Source: Mycobacterium cookii (GTDB lineage Bacteria > Actinomycetota > Actinomycetes > Mycobacteriales > Mycobacteriaceae). Taken from it: a stretch of DNA of 64,000 bases. The notes under the pieces were generated by a model. It worked only from the letters and a program-made list of their open reading frames with translations, was not told the DNA's origin and searched no databases. The stretch covers positions 3,162,001 through 3,226,000 of the forward strand of contig NZ_AP022569.1 in assembly GCF_010727945.1 (NCBI RefSeq). The letters run 5' to 3'. The translations under genes and the position numbers were made by a program. The first letter of the stretch is position 1; every line of letters starts with the position of its first letter. Positions 1-12,000 of this stretch are shown here, piece after piece.

Positions 1-578
1 ACTGGGGTCCCTGGGCCAAGGGCGGTATGGCCACTTCGCACGCCGCCCGCGCCAATCTCAGTGCGCAAGGCCTGATTCCGCTGGAACCCTCGGCCGCACT
101 CAACGCGCTCGACGAGGTGCTCGCGCACGGGATCACGCAGGCGACCGTCATCAAAGCCAACTGGCAGCGCGCCGCGAAGGGACTGGGTGGCTCTCGCCCG
201 TCGATTCTGGACCACGTGCTTCCCAGTGCCGGCGCGGCGACGCACGGCGACAGCGAGTTGCTCCGCCAACTGCACGAGGTGCCCGAGATGGAGCGCGGCA
301 GCTTCCTCACCGAGTACCTGCGGCACGAAGTACAGAACTTCCTGCGGCTCGCGCAGCCGCCGGCCGCAACCAGCAGATTCCTGGAGTTGGGTACCGATTC
401 GCTGATGGCGGTCGAATTCAGCAACCGGTTACTCCCCCAGTTCGGTGGCGCGTTCACGATCAGCGCCACGGCGGTGTTCGACTACCCGACGATCGGGTCG
501 CTCGCCGAGTACCTGGCCGGTCAGGTGCCGGAGTCGGCCGGCGCGGAAACCGTCGACGCCTCCGAATCCACTCAGTGA
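1..578 (+). CDS. Type I polyketide synthase, C-terminal end (KR end + ACP), 5' truncated by window
   Basis: The frame is open from base 3 with no start codon, so the gene begins upstream of the window. The first residues read WGPWAKGGMA, typical of the end of a ketoreductase domain. The acyl carrier protein follows, with its phosphopantetheine serine in LGTDSLMAVEF (codons near 390-420). The protein ends with a short acidic tail and a TGA stop. No thioesterase follows the ACP, so the acyl chain is probably passed in trans. The next genes encode a methyltransferase, an MbtH protein and an NRPS whose first domain is a condensation domain; a polyketide starter unit for a lipopeptide is therefore the natural inference. 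Substrate and extender choice cannot be judged because KS and AT are outside the window. Confidence 0.9.
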   Translation, partial: WGPWAKGGMATSHAARANLSAQGLIPLEPSAALNALDEVLAHGITQATVIKANWQRAAKGLGGSRPSILDHVLPSAGAATHGDSELLRQLHEVPEMERGSFLTEYLRHEVQNFLRLAQPPAATSRFLELGTDSLMAVEFSNRLLPQFGGAFTISATAVFDYPTIGSLAEYLAGQVPESAGAETVDASESTQ

Positions 579-643
579 TCGACGGAAAAGGACTGTACTG
601 CAACGCTTTCCATGCTCACAGATTAGATTGAGGCGACAAGAAA

Positions 644-1495
644 ATGGCTAACGGCAGCGAACCCGCGGTTGCAATGTCGGCACACCTGGCCGACGACCTG
701 TTGTCCACGACCGCCGGAGGATGGCGCAACTTCTATAACTTGCTGAGCCGCCGCCTGGAAGCGGTCGGGGTGGCCGACTCGTCGTTTTTCTTGAACTACG
801 GCTACGTTCCGACGGATTCCGACAACGAGTCCGCGTTCGTCATTCGCGACGGCACCTTCAACGCCAACTCGGTGCGGCTGGTGTTCGAGGTCATCGGTTC
901 GCTTGACCTGAACAATCGCACGGTCGTCGAAATAGGCTGTGGCCGTGGGGGTAACTCCAGGACCGTCGCGGAGAAATTCAGCGCTCACGTCATCGGCATC
1001 GACATGTCCTCGGAAGCGATCGCATTCTGCGAAAAAACGCATGTCGGCAGTTCGATCGACTTCAAGGTAGGCGACGCGCTGAACATTCCGCTCGGCGATG
1101 CGGTATGCGACGCCGTCTTGAACATCGAGTCCTCACATTCATATGGAAACCTGCCGAAATTCCTGGGTGAAGTTCGCCGGATATGCCGCACCGAGGCATG
1201 GTTCCTGCACACCGACTTCCTGAGCCCCGAGGACTGGGACTACGTACGGATGCGCCTGAAGGCGCTGGGCTTCGCCGTCGAAGACGACCGCGACATCACC
1301 GCCAACGTGTTGGCCTCGCGTGATCAAGCGAGCAATAACTGGGAGCAGGTCTACGGCGACGGAAATCCCCGAGTGGCGAACTTCCTCGCCCTACCGGGGT
1401 CGGCAATCTACGAGCAAATGCGGGCGGGCTTGCTGGAGTACCGCATCCTACGGTCTCAGCTTCGCGCCCCGACGACATCCGCTTCGACCGGTTAG
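644..1495 (+). CDS. Class I SAM-dependent methyltransferase
   Basis: The 283-residue protein carries the SAM-binding motif [13 protein letters not shown] near residue 89 and the acidic motif II VIGIDMS about 24 residues later, followed by a [14 protein letters not shown] loop. This is the class I Rossmann methyltransferase fold, and overall it resembles the mycobacterial methyltransferases that modify phenolic glycolipids or glycopeptidolipids. It starts 65 bp after the PKS and precedes the MbtH/NRPS genes, so it probably O- or N-methylates the lipopeptide or its acyl part. The ATG at 644 has a weak GAGG-type ribosome site upstream; an in-frame ATG at 674 is the alternative. The methyl acceptor is unknown. 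Confidence 0.85.
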   Translation: MANGSEPAVAMSAHLADDLLSTTAGGWRNFYNLLSRRLEAVGVADSSFFLNYGYVPTDSDNESAFVIRDGTFNANSVRLVFEVIGSLDLNNRTVVEIGCGRGGNSRTVAEKFSAHVIGIDMSSEAIAFCEKTHVGSSIDFKVGDALNIPLGDAVCDAVLNIESSHSYGNLPKFLGEVRRICRTEAWFLHTDFLSPEDWDYVRMRLKALGFAVEDDRDITANVLASRDQASNNWEQVYGDGNPRVANFLALPGSAIYEQMRAGLLEYRILRSQLRAPTTSASTG

Positions 1496-1514
1496 CCGGG
1501 ATCTCATACCCGGC
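1495..1514 (+). terminator. Weak hairpin overlapping the methyltransferase stop
   Basis: GCCGGG and CCCGGC form a 6-bp stem around an 8-nt loop, starting on the last base of the TAG stop codon. There is no T-run, as is usual in mycobacteria. It could attenuate transcription between the methyltransferase and the MbtH/NRPS genes, but the stem is short. Confidence 0.3.
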
Positions 1515-1629
1515 GCCCCAAATATCCAGCGGCACAGACTTCTACTCCAAACATTTAGACAACCGTAAGAGGCTCCAGTATGGTCAAGAACTTGTTGTAC
1601 CCATGTCGATTAGACGGTCTGGAGACACG

Positions 1630-1878
1630 GTGAGCATCAATCCGTTCGACGACGGCGACGGCAGCTTTTTCGTCTTGGTCAACGACGAGGAACAGCACAG
1701 CCTGTGGCCGGCGTTCGCGGAGGTTCCGGCTGGCTGGCGGGTGGTGTACGGCGAGGGGGATCGCGCAGCGTGTCTGGACTACATCGAACAGAACTGGACC
1801 GATATCCGGCCGAAAAGCCTGCGCGAGGGGTTGGCATCGAGACAGGGGGTTTCGATAGGTACACCGAATGGCTCTTAA
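1630..1878 (+). CDS. MbtH-like protein
   Basis: MbtH-like proteins bind NRPS adenylation domains and are needed for their folding or activity. The sequence has the full family signature: NPFDD near the N-terminus, [19 protein letters not shown] and [10 protein letters not shown], with the conserved tryptophans. I prefer GTG at 1630 (82 codons, beginning VSINPFDD) because family members start just before NPFD and GGAGA lies at 1621-1625. The upstream ATG at 1603 would add nine atypical residues and has no ribosome site. Its last codons overlap the start of NRPS1 by 11 bp, implying translational coupling. It probably serves the five A domains encoded downstream. Confidence 0.93.
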   Translation: MSINPFDDGDGSFFVLVNDEEQHSLWPAFAEVPAGWRVVYGEGDRAACLDYIEQNWTDIRPKSLREGLASRQGVSIGTPNGS

Positions 1879-4800
1879 CAAGAGTGCACTCCCGCTGACG
1901 CGTGGACAGCTCGACATCTGGCTTGCGCAGGAAACCGGCCACTCCAGCATCGATTGGCAGCTGGGCGTGCTGGTGCGATTCGACGGCGAGATCCAGCCCG
2001 ACCTGCTCACGCAGGCGATTCGGCACGTGGTCGCAGAGGCCGAACCAGTCAGGGCCACGATCTTCGAGGACGACGGGCAGGTCTTCCAGCGGGCAGTCGA
2101 CGACGCCGACGTCGAGGTGGCCTTTCACGATCTGAGCGACACGCGCCATCCGGTCCAGGAAGCCCGCGCCATCGCCGCATCGATCCAGCAGACGCCCATG
2201 CCGCCGTCCGGCCCGCTGTTCTCATTCGCCTTGTTCCGGACGTGGGTCGACGAGTTCTATTTGTTCGGGTGCTTCCACCACATTGTCGTCGACGGATCCG
2301 GGATCACACTTCTCGCCCATCGCATCGCAACGGTCTACGCCGCGATAGTTTCTGGCGCACCCATTCCTCCTGCCTTCTTCGGTTCGCTGCAGGACCTGGT
2401 TCGTTACGAATCCGAATACGAGGGGTCCGCCGAATACCTGGATGACGAGGCCTACTGGGCGCAGAATCTTGCACCGGAAAGCGACCCCAACTATCGGTTG
2501 CCGAACGCCGCGGGCAAGGTGGATCCGCATTCGCCGTCTGCGCCGGTTCGCCTGGACCCGGCAGTCCTTCGCCACGTTCAAGAGTTATCCGAGACGTGGA
2601 ACATGCCTCGCTCGTCGGTCATCACCGCGGCGTGTGCACTGCTGGTGCGTGGTTGGTGCGCCGAGAGTTCGGAGGTCGTGCTCGACTTCCCGGTCAGCAG
2701 GCGAGTGCGTCGGGAGTCGAAGACGCTTCCCGGGATGATTTCCGGGGCGGTGCCGCTGGTGTTGAGTGTTTCGCCCGGAGCCACGGTGGCCGAATTCTGT
2801 GCACATGTCGACACCCGAGTACGGGAAGCACTGCAGCACCAGCGGTATCCGGTGCACGCCCTGGAACGCAAGGCCCACCCCGGCCGCTCGGACCATCGCG
2901 TCAACAGGGTCAGCATCAATTTCATGCCGTCCAAGATGACGATGGACTTCGCCGGCGTGGAGGCATCGGCATCGTTCACCAATCCCGGCCAGGTGGGCGA
3001 CTTCGGGTTGATTTTCTCCGGCGCCGGTGACCAGCTGTTCCTGAGCACGGCGGGCGCCGAAGGGCCGTTCTCGAATTTCGACGTCGCCGATCTGGCACGA
3101 CGGCTGAGCCGGTTGCTGGTGGCGATGACCGCCGACCCGAGCCGGCGGCTCTCGTCGATGGATCTGCTCGACGACAGCGAGCACGCCGGGCTGGACGGGT
3201 GGGGCAACCGGGCTGCGTTAGACCAGCCGACACCGGCGCCGGTGTCGATCCAGACGGCGTTCGCCGCCCAGGTGGCCCGCGTCCCGGAAGCGGTGGCGAT
3301 CACCGACGGCGAGCGTTCGTGGACCTACCGTGAAGTCGAGCAGGCGGCCAACCGGTTGGCACATCTGTTGGTCTGCGAGGGGGTGGGCCCCGGGCAACGA
3401 GTCGCGCTGCTGTTGGAGCGCTCCGCCGAGGCGGTTGTGGCGATGTTGGCGGTCTCGAAAACCGGGGCCGCGTATGTCCCCATCGACCCGTCGGTGCCGG
3501 TGGCGCGGATGGAATTCGTGCTCACGGATGCCGCGCCGATCGCCGCGATCACCACCGCCGAGTTGCGCCCGCGACTGGACGGGCACGATCTGCGGGTCGT
3601 CGACGTCAACGACTCCGCCGTCAGCGCTCAACCCGACACCGCGCTGCCTGGACCGGCCCCCGATGACATCGCCTACCTCATATACACATCCGGAACCACC
3701 GGAACCCCCAAGGGAGTGGCGATCCCGCACCGCAACGTGACGCGGTTGCTCCAGACACTGGACTCCGATCTGGAGCTGGCGGGCCAGGTGTGGTCGCAGT
3801 GTCATTCGTTGGCGTTCGACTTCTCGGTGTGGGAGATCTGGGGGGCGTTGCTCTACGGCGGCCGCGTGGTAGTGGTGCCCGACGCGGTGGTGCGCTCACC
3901 CGAGGAACTGCACGCGTTGCTAGTCGCCGAGCAGGTCAGTGTTCTGAGTCAGACTCCGTCTGCGTTCTATGCCCTGCAGACCGCCGATGCACTCCAGCCC
4001 GAGCTGGGACGCCAGCTGAAGCTTCAGGCAGTGGTATTCGGTGGTGAGGCGCTGGAACCCCAACGCCTCACCAGCTGGCTACAGGCCCACCCGGGTTTCC
4101 CGCGGCTGATCAACATGTACGGCATCACCGAGACGACGGTGCACGCCTCGTTCCGGGAGATCCTCGGCAGCGATGTGGACAACGTGGTGAGCCCGATCGG
4201 GGTACCGCTGGCCCATCTCGGCTTCTTCGTTCTCGACGCGTGGTTGCAGCCGGTGCCGGCGGGTGTGGTCGGGGAACTGTACGTGGCCGGCGCCGGCGCG
4301 GCGTACGGATACGTGGGCCGAACCGGTCTCACCGGGACACGGTTCGTGGCCTGCCCGTTCGGCGGGCCCGGTGCACGGATGTATCGCACCGGAGACCTGG
4401 TCTGGTGGGGCGCTGACGGGCACCTGCGTTACGTGGGCCGCGCCGACCAACAGGTCAAGATCCGCGGTCATCGCATCGAACTCGGCGAGGTCCAGGCCGC
4501 GCTGAGTGCGCTGGACGGGGTAGAGCAGGCGGTGGTGATCGCCCGTGAGGACCGACCCGGCGACAAGCGCCTGGTCGGGTATGTCACCGGCACCACCGAC
4601 CCGGCCGTCGCGCGTACCGAGCTGGCCGAGCGCCTACCCGCCTACATGGTGCCCGCCGTCGTGGTCGCGCTCGACGCACTGCCGCTGACGGTCAACGGCA
4701 AGCTGGACACCCGAGCCCTGCCCGCGCCCGAATATCAGGATGCCGATCATTATCGAGCCCCGGCTCACGCGGTTGAGGAGATCCTCGCCGGCATCTACGC

Positions 4801-6418
4801 CCAAGTACTGGGGCTGGAACGGGTCGGAGTCGACGAATCGTTCTTCGAACTCGGCGGCGACAGCATCCTGTCGATGCAAGTGGTGTCCCGAGCACGCGCC
4901 GCCGGTCTGGTGTGCCGGCCGCGCGACGTATTCGTCGAGCAGACCGTGGCCCGGCTGGCCAGAGTGGTCGAAGGTGCGGTGACATCGGTCGATGAAGGCA
5001 TCGGGCCGGTGGTTGCGACCCCGATCATGCGTTGGCTGGCAAGCGTCGATGGTCCCGTCCAGCACTTCAACCAGACCACGGTGGTGCAGGCCCCCGCGGG
5101 CGCGACCGAGGCCGACGTGGTGGTGCTGTTGCAGGCGTTGCTCGATCGGCATGCCATGTTGCGGCTGCGGGCCGAGGACGACGGCGCCGGCGGTTGGTCG
5201 TTCCACGTGCCCGAAGCCGGGTCGGTGGATGCCCGCGACTGCCTCCTGACAGTAGAGGCGCTGTCCGATGCGGCGATGCTGACGGCGGGGTCGCGGTTGA
5301 ACCCGGCCGCCGGGATAATGCTCAGCGCGATATGGGTGACCTCTACCGCCCGTTTGGTGTCGATAGTGCACCACCTCGCCGTCGACGGCGTGTCGTGGCG
5401 GATCCTGTTGGAAGACCTCAACATCGCCTGGGCCCAGCACCACCACGGGCAGCAGGTGGAGTTGCCGGCGCCGGGGACCTCGTTTGCCCGGTGGTCGGAG
5501 CTGCTGGCCGAGCACGCGAGCCGCCCAGAAGTCGTGCAGCAGGCACCGGCGTGGCGGCAGGTGGCGGCGACGCCGGCGGCGTTGCCGGCGGTACGCCCCG
5601 AGGTGGATACCTACGCCAACGTCGGGCAGCTCTCGATGGCGTTGGACGCGGAAGTGACCCGCGTCCTTTTGGGCGAGGTGCCCACGGCGTTTCACACCGG
5701 CATACACGAGATTTTGTTGATCGCGTTCGCCTTGGCGTGTGCGGAGTTCTTGGGCACCGGTGCCGCACCGGTCGGCATCGATGTGGAGGGCCACGGGCGC
5801 CACAATGAGCTGGCGCCCGATATTGACCTGTCGCGCACCGTCGGTTGGTTTACCACCAAATACCCGGTGGCGTTGGCGGTGGGCGGGCTGTCCTGGACGC
5901 AGGTGGTGGACGGTGATGCGGGGTTGGGAGCGCTGATCAAGGACGCGAAAGAGCAGCTGCGCGCCCTGCCGGATCCGCTGACTTACGGGCTGCTGCGGTA
6001 TCTGAATCCCGAGGTGGACCTCAACGAGTCCGATCCGCCGATCGGGTTCAACTATTTGGGGCGGTTGGGCGCCGGGGCGGGCGAGTCCGGTGATGGATGG
6101 CAGATCAGTTGGGACGGCTTGTCCAACATCGACGCCGGCTTGAGGTTGCCAATGCCGTTGGCGCACACCGTCGAGCTCAACGCCGGCATCATCGATACCG
6201 ATTTCGGTCCGTTCCTGCGCGCCGCCTGGTGGTGGGCGCCTTCGGCGCTGGACCACGCACAGGTCAGCCGGCTGGGCCAGTTGTGGTTTGACGCCCTGAC
6301 CGGGATCTGCGCAAATGTGCGCCGCGGTGGGGGCGGGTTGACGCCGTCGGATCTTGCGGTTGGTGGATTGAGTCAGCAGCAGATCGACGAGCTTGAGCGG
6401 TTGTATGCGGATCGCTGA
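1868..6418 (+). CDS. Nonribosomal peptide synthetase 1 (C-A-T-E)
   Basis: Single NRPS module of 1516 residues. The condensation domain (about residues 1-430, HHIVVDG) opens the assembly line and so is likely a starter C domain that takes an acyl chain. The adenylation domain (about 455-960) has [19 protein letters not shown] and NGKLD. The carrier domain (about 965-1030) has its serine in [10 protein letters not shown]. The epimerisation domain (about 1045-1500) has [10 protein letters not shown] and a following VGWFTTKYP. My reading of the ten pocket residues is DFWSVGMVHK, close to the known threonine code (DFWNIGMVHK), so the product unit is probably D-(allo-)Thr. It overlaps MbtH upstream and NRPS2 downstream (14 bp), so the three genes are coupled. 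Confidence 0.93.
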   Translation: MALNKSALPLTRGQLDIWLAQETGHSSIDWQLGVLVRFDGEIQPDLLTQAIRHVVAEAEPVRATIFEDDGQVFQRAVDDADVEVAFHDLSDTRHPVQEARAIAASIQQTPMPPSGPLFSFALFRTWVDEFYLFGCFHHIVVDGSGITLLAHRIATVYAAIVSGAPIPPAFFGSLQDLVRYESEYEGSAEYLDDEAYWAQNLAPESDPNYRLPNAAGKVDPHSPSAPVRLDPAVLRHVQELSETWNMPRSSVITAACALLVRGWCAESSEVVLDFPVSRRVRRESKTLPGMISGAVPLVLSVSPGATVAEFCAHVDTRVREALQHQRYPVHALERKAHPGRSDHRVNRVSINFMPSKMTMDFAGVEASASFTNPGQVGDFGLIFSGAGDQLFLSTAGAEGPFSNFDVADLARRLSRLLVAMTADPSRRLSSMDLLDDSEHAGLDGWGNRAALDQPTPAPVSIQTAFAAQVARVPEAVAITDGERSWTYREVEQAANRLAHLLVCEGVGPGQRVALLLERSAEAVVAMLAVSKTGAAYVPIDPSVPVARMEFVLTDAAPIAAITTAELRPRLDGHDLRVVDVNDSAVSAQPDTALPGPAPDDIAYLIYTSGTTGTPKGVAIPHRNVTRLLQTLDSDLELAGQVWSQCHSLAFDFSVWEIWGALLYGGRVVVVPDAVVRSPEELHALLVAEQVSVLSQTPSAFYALQTADALQPELGRQLKLQAVVFGGEALEPQRLTSWLQAHPGFPRLINMYGITETTVHASFREILGSDVDNVVSPIGVPLAHLGFFVLDAWLQPVPAGVVGELYVAGAGAAYGYVGRTGLTGTRFVACPFGGPGARMYRTGDLVWWGADGHLRYVGRADQQVKIRGHRIELGEVQAALSALDGVEQAVVIAREDRPGDKRLVGYVTGTTDPAVARTELAERLPAYMVPAVVVALDALPLTVNGKLDTRALPAPEYQDADHYRAPAHAVEEILAGIYAQVLGLERVGVDESFFELGGDSILSMQVVSRARAAGLVCRPRDVFVEQTVARLARVVEGAVTSVDEGIGPVVATPIMRWLASVDGPVQHFNQTTVVQAPAGATEADVVVLLQALLDRHAMLRLRAEDDGAGGWSFHVPEAGSVDARDCLLTVEALSDAAMLTAGSRLNPAAGIMLSAIWVTSTARLVSIVHHLAVDGVSWRILLEDLNIAWAQHHHGQQVELPAPGTSFARWSELLAEHASRPEVVQQAPAWRQVAATPAALPAVRPEVDTYANVGQLSMALDAEVTRVLLGEVPTAFHTGIHEILLIAFALACAEFLGTGAAPVGIDVEGHGRHNELAPDIDLSRTVGWFTTKYPVALAVGGLSWTQVVDGDAGLGALIKDAKEQLRALPDPLTYGLLRYLNPEVDLNESDPPIGFNYLGRLGAGAGESGDGWQISWDGLSNIDAGLRLPMPLAHTVELNAGIIDTDFGPFLRAAWWWAPSALDHAQVSRLGQLWFDALTGICANVRRGGGGLTPSDLAVGGLSQQQIDELERLYADR

Positions 6419-9090
6419 TGTTTTGCCGTTGACTCCGTTGCAGCAGGGGTTGTTGTTTCATGCCAGTACGGCGCGTGGTTCTGGCGATGATGTGTATGCG
6501 GTGCAGCTGGTTATCGGGTTGCGTGGTGGGCTGGATGCGCATCGGTTGCGGGATGCGTTGTATGCGGTGGTGATGCGGCATCCGCATTTGGCGGCGCGGT
6601 TCTCGGAGCGTTTCGACGAGCCGGTGCAGATCGTTCCGGCTGATCCGTGGGTGCCGTGGCGTTATGTCGATGTCGGCGCCGAGGGCGGTGCTGTCGAGGA
6701 CCAGATCGAGCAGGTGTGTGCTGCTGAGCGCGCCGCGGTGTGCGAGTTGGGTGATCGGCCGGTGTTTCGGGCGGTGCTGATCCGCACCGGCGACGATGAG
6801 CACCGTTTTGTGTTGACCAATCACCACATCGTGATGGATGGCTGGTCGTTGCCGATCCTGGTGGGCGAATTGTTCGCCAGTTACGCCGGCCAGCCGCTGG
6901 CACCGGCCGGACCGTATCGCCGGTTTGTCACCTGGCTGGCCGGCCGTGATGCGGCCACCGCCCGGGCGGCCTGGGCTCAGGTGCTGGCCGGTGTGGACAC
7001 CCCCACCGTGGTGGGCCCGCCGGGCCGCTGCGGGCTGGGCCGGCGCGCGGTGGCGTCGTGTCAGCTGCCCGGCCAGCTCACCGAGGCGGTCACCGAGCTG
7101 GCCCGCTCGTGCCACACCACCGTCAACATCGTGTTGCACGCGGCCTATGCGCAGCTGCTGATGGGCTGGACCGGCCAGCATGATGTCGTCTTCGGCACCA
7201 CGGTCTCGGGCCGCCCGGTCGAGCTGGCCGGCGCGGAGTCGATGGTGGGCCTGTTGATCAACACCATCGCGGTGCGCGCGACCGCCACCGCGACGACCAC
7301 CACCGCCGGCCTGCTCGACCAGCTGCACCACGCCCACCACCACACCCTGGACCACCAGCACCTGGCGCTGAGCGACATCCACCGCCTCACCGGCCACGAG
7401 CAGCTGTTTGACACCTTGTTCGTCTACGAGAACTATCCGCTGGACACCACCGCCGCGCTGGGCATCGACGGCCTGGCCGTCACCGGGTACAGCACCCGCG
7501 AATACAACCACTACCCGCTGGCCATCCAAGCCCTGCCCGGCCCCGCACTGACACTGCGCGCCGAATACGACACCGAGGTGTTCGACCCCGCCACCATCGA
7601 CACCCTGCTCGCACGCTTCACCGCGCTGCTGGGCGCCATGACCACCAACCCCCACACCGCGCTGTCCTGCATCGATGTGCTCGACCCCGCCGAACACGCC
7701 CGCCTGCACCACTGGGGCAACCAGGCGGTGCTCACCGCGCCGGCACCCCCTGCGGCCTCCATCCCGGAACTGTTCGCCACCCAGGTAGCCCGTGTCCCGC
7801 ACGCGGTCGCGGTCAGCGACGGCCAACTGTCGATGACCTACCGCGAACTCGACCAAGCCGCCAACCGGCTCGCACATCTGCTCATCGCCCACCACGCCGG
7901 CCCCGGACAACGCGTCGCGCTGCTCCTACCGCGCACCACCCACGCGATCGTGGCCATCCTGGCGATCCTCAAAACCGGGGCCGCCTACCTGCCCATCGAC
8001 CCGCACTACCCGACCCCGGATCGGTTTCCTGCTCGATGACGCCACCCCATCACCGTCATCACCACCACCGACCTGCACCGGCGCCTGCACGGACGCACCG
8101 GCACCGTCATCGACATCCACGACCCCACCCTCACCCACCACCCCGACACCGCGCCACCCCCACCCGACCCCCACAACATCGCCTACCTGATCTACACCTC
8201 AGGCACCACCGGCACCCCCAAAGGCGTCGCCATCACCCACCACAACGTCACCCAACTCATGGACTCACTGCACGCCCCCCTACCCCCTGCAGCAGTCTGG
8301 TCACAATGGCACTCCCTAGGCTTCGACGCTTCGGTTCAGGAGATCTTCGGCGCGTTGTTGGATGGCGGACGCCTCGTCGTAATCCCCGAACCCATCACCC
8401 GCTCACCCCAAGACCTCCACACCCTCCTCGTCACAGAACACGTCACCGTCCTCAGCCAAACCGCTTCTGCTGCAGGGGCACTGGCGTCAGAGGGGCTGGA
8501 TTCGGTGGCGTTGGTGGTAGGCGCTGAGCCCTGTCCAGCCGAGGTGGTGGATCGGTGGGCGCCCGGGCGCGTGATGGTCAATGTCTACGGCCCTACCGAG
8601 ACCACGGTGGACGTGGCGATCAGTGCGCCGTTGAAGGCGAATTCGGGCGAGGTCCCGATCGGTCCGCCGGTGTCGGGGGCCGCCTTTTTTGTGCTGGATG
8701 GGTGGTTGCGGCCGGTGCCGGCGGGTGTGGTCGGCGAGTTGTATATCGCCGGTCGCGGTGTCGGCCTGGGATATGTGGGCCGGGCCGGGTTGACCGGCTC
8801 GCGGTTTGTCGCCTGCCCATTCGGAGCCCCGGGGATGCGCATGTACCGCACCGGGGATCTGGTCAAGTGGGGTGCCGACGGACAGCTGCGGTATGTGGGG
8901 CGCGCCGATGAACAGGTCAAGATCCGCGGCTATCGCATCGAACTCGGCGAGGTCCAGGCCGCACTCAGCGCCCTCGACGGGGTAACGCAGGCGGTGGTGA
9001 TCGCCCGCGAAGACCACCCGGGTGACAAGCGCCTAATCGGCTACATCACCGGCACCGCCGACCCAGCGGCGACGCGCGCCGCGCTCGCCG
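6388..9090 (+). repeat. 2.7-kb duplicated NRPS segment, copy 1
   Basis: This segment covers the C domain and most of the A domain at the start of NRPS2. It recurs at about 18968-21718. In the C domain and N-terminal A region (about 1.65 kb) I saw only three substitutions (near 6714, 6785 and 7028) besides the C-run losses. Identity breaks at about 8318-8378 and 8459-8684, which encode the substrate-binding part of the A domain, and returns between and after them. Confidence 0.92.
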
Positions 9091-12000
9091 ATCAGCTCCC
9101 GGCGTACATGGTGCCCGCCGCCCTGGTGGTCCTCGACGACATGCCACTGACCGTCAACGGCAAACTCGACAAACGGGCCCTGCCGGCACCCGAATACCAG
9201 CACCACGAACACTTCCGAGCCCCCACCGACGACCTCGAACAAACCCTCGCCGACCTCTACACCCACACCCTCGGCGTCGACAAAGTCGGCATCGACGACT
9301 CATTCTTCGACCTCGGCGGCCACTCACTACTTGCGATGCGCCTGGCCGCACGTATCAGAGCCGAACTCGACACCGACCTGCGCGTCCAAACCATCTTCGA
9401 CCACCCCACCGTCGCCGCACTCGCCCAACAGATACGACCCCACACCGCACAACCCACCGCCACACCGCTCACCGCGCAGCAACGGCCGGATGTGGTTCCG
9501 CTGTCGTTTGCGCAGAACCGGTTGTGGTTTATCGATCAGTTGCAGGGACCGTCATCTGTTTACAACATGGCAGTGGCGTTGCGGCTGGTCGGCCGGCTGG
9601 ATGCCAACGCGTTAGCCGCTGCGCTTTCCGACGTGGTGAGCCGCCATGAAAGCCTGCGCACACTGTTCATTGCCACCGACGGCATACCCCGGCAGTGCGT
9701 GATGGAGCGCGAAAAGGCCGACTTCGGCTGGCAGATCATCGACGCCACCAGCTGGCCGGAAAGCCGCCTGGGTCAGGCCATCGAAGAAGCGGCGCGGCAC
9801 AGTTTTGACCTGGCCGCTGAAATCCCGTTGCAGGCAAGGCTTTTCCGCGTTGGCGAGGAAGAGCACGTGTTGGTGGGCGTGGTACACCACATCGCCGCCG
9901 ATGGCTTGTCGGTCACCCCACTGGTGCGGGATCTCGCAACGGCCTATGCCCGCCGGTCTGCCGGGCAGGCGCCGGACTGGGCGCCGTTGGCGGTGCAATA
10001 CGTGGATTACACGCTGTGGCAGCGCGCCCAACTTGGCGACATCGACGACGACGGCAGTCCCATCGCCGCGCAGCTGGGTTACTGGCAGCAGGCCCTGGCC
10101 GGCATGCCCGAGCGGCTTGCGCTCCCGACGGATCGGCCTTATCCCCTGGTTGCCGATCAACGCGGCGCCACCGTTGCGGTCGACTGGCCGGTTGAGTTGC
10201 AGCAGAACGTTATTCGGGTGGCTCGCGAGCACAACGTGACGAACTTCATGGTGCTGCAGACTGCGCTGGCGGTGCTACTGGCCAAGCTCAGCGCGAGTTC
10301 CGATGTGGCAGTGGGGTTCCCGATCGCCGGACGACGCGACCCGGCCCTCGATGAGTTGGTGGGTTTCTTCGTCAATACCTTGGTGCTGCGAGTCGACCTG
10401 ACCGGCGATCCCACCATCGCCGAACTGCTGGACCAGGTCCGGACGCGCAGCCTGGCCGCCTATGAGCACCAAGATGTCCCATTCGAAGTCATCGTCGAAC
10501 GGCTCAACCCGACTCGATCCTTGACTCACCATCCGCTGGTGCAGGTGATGTTGGACTGGCAACACCTGTCCGGCGATACCGCCGACACCGCCGGCGGATT
10601 GACGCTCGGTGACCTGTCGGTCACCCCGATGCCCGTAGACACCCGCACCGCCCGGGTGGACCTCTCGTTTTCGTTGGCCGAACGCTGGAACAAGGCCGGC
10701 GAACCCGCGGGCATCGGCGGCGCGGTGGAGTTCCGCACCGATGTATTCGACGCCGCCAGCATCCATACGCTGATCGAGCGGTTGCAGCGGGTGGTGGCGA
10801 CGATGACCGCCGATCCGGCTCGGCGGCTGTCGTCGGTAGACGTGCTCGATGAGGCTGAGCACGCCCAGTTGGATCGGTGGGGCAACCGGGCGGCGTTGAC
10901 GCAACTGACACCCGCGCGGGTGTCAGTTCCGGTGCTGTTCGCCGCACAGGTGGCCCGTATACCGGCGGCGGAGGCGCTAACCTCTGGGAACCTGTCGCTT
11001 ACCTATCGGAAACTCGATGAGGCCGCTAACCGGTTGGCGCACTTGCTGTCCGACCGAGGTGTCCACCAGGGTGCATGCGTCGCATTGCTCTTGGAGCGTT
11101 CGGCTCAGGCCGTTGTCGCCATGCTGGCGGTGCTGAAGACCGGAGCGGCATACCTGGCGATCGACCCCGCACTGCCCGACGCGCGGATCGAATTCATGCT
11201 CGACGACGCCGCGCCGATCGCCGCGATCACCACCCCAGAGTTGCGCGGCCGGCTGCACGAGCGCGACCTTGTGGTGATCGATATTGATGACCCCGCGATC
11301 CACACCCAACCCGGCACGGCGTTGCCGGTGGTGCCGGGCCCCGACGACATCGCCTACCTGATCTACACCTCGGGCACCACCGGTGTGCCCAAGGGGGTGG
11401 CCGTCACCCACCACAACGTGAACCATTTGGCGGCGTCGTCGCCGCACGGCCTGCCGGCGGCACAGGTGTGGACGCAATGTCACTCGTATGCTTTCGACTT
11501 CTCGGTGTGGGAGATCTGGGCCGCGCTGTTAGGTGGCGGGCGGCTGGTGGTGGTCCCCGATTCAGTGGTTCGCTCACCGGACGACTTCCACGCGCTGCTG
11601 GTCGGGGAACGGGTCAATGTGCTTACCCAAACCCCGTCGGCAGTGGCCGCGCTCAGGCCGGCGGGGCTGGAGTCGGTGGCGTTGCTGCTCGGTGGCGAGG
11701 CATGTTCGGCCGAGGTGGTGGAGCGGTGGGCGCCCGGCCGGGTGGTGATCAACGCCTACGGCCCAACCGAAGCCACGGTATATGCCTCGCTGAGCGCACC
11801 GCTGTCGGCCGGAACCGATGTGGTGCCGATCGGTGCGCCGGTTTCGACTTCGGCGCTGTTCGTACTCGACGAGTCATTGCGGCCGGTACCGCCCGGAGTG
11901 GTCGGGGAGTTGTATGTGGCCGGTCGTGGCGTAGGGCTTGGGTATCTGGGTCGGGCGGGGTTGACGGGTTCGCGGTTTGTGGCGTGCCCGTTCGGCGCGC

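Noticed and set aside
4634-6256. Long open frame antisense to NRPS1 (540 codons), and similar ones at 6264-7910, 18965-20236, 48652-50364 and 58593-59693
   Set aside because: Compositional shadows of GC-rich coding strands: low-complexity Arg/Gly/His-rich translations, no motifs, and full overlap with well-supported genes.
8030-8050. Programmed ribosomal frameshift in NRPS2
   Set aside because: Three separate one-base differences are needed, there is no slippery heptamer with a structure, and the duplicate is intact here.
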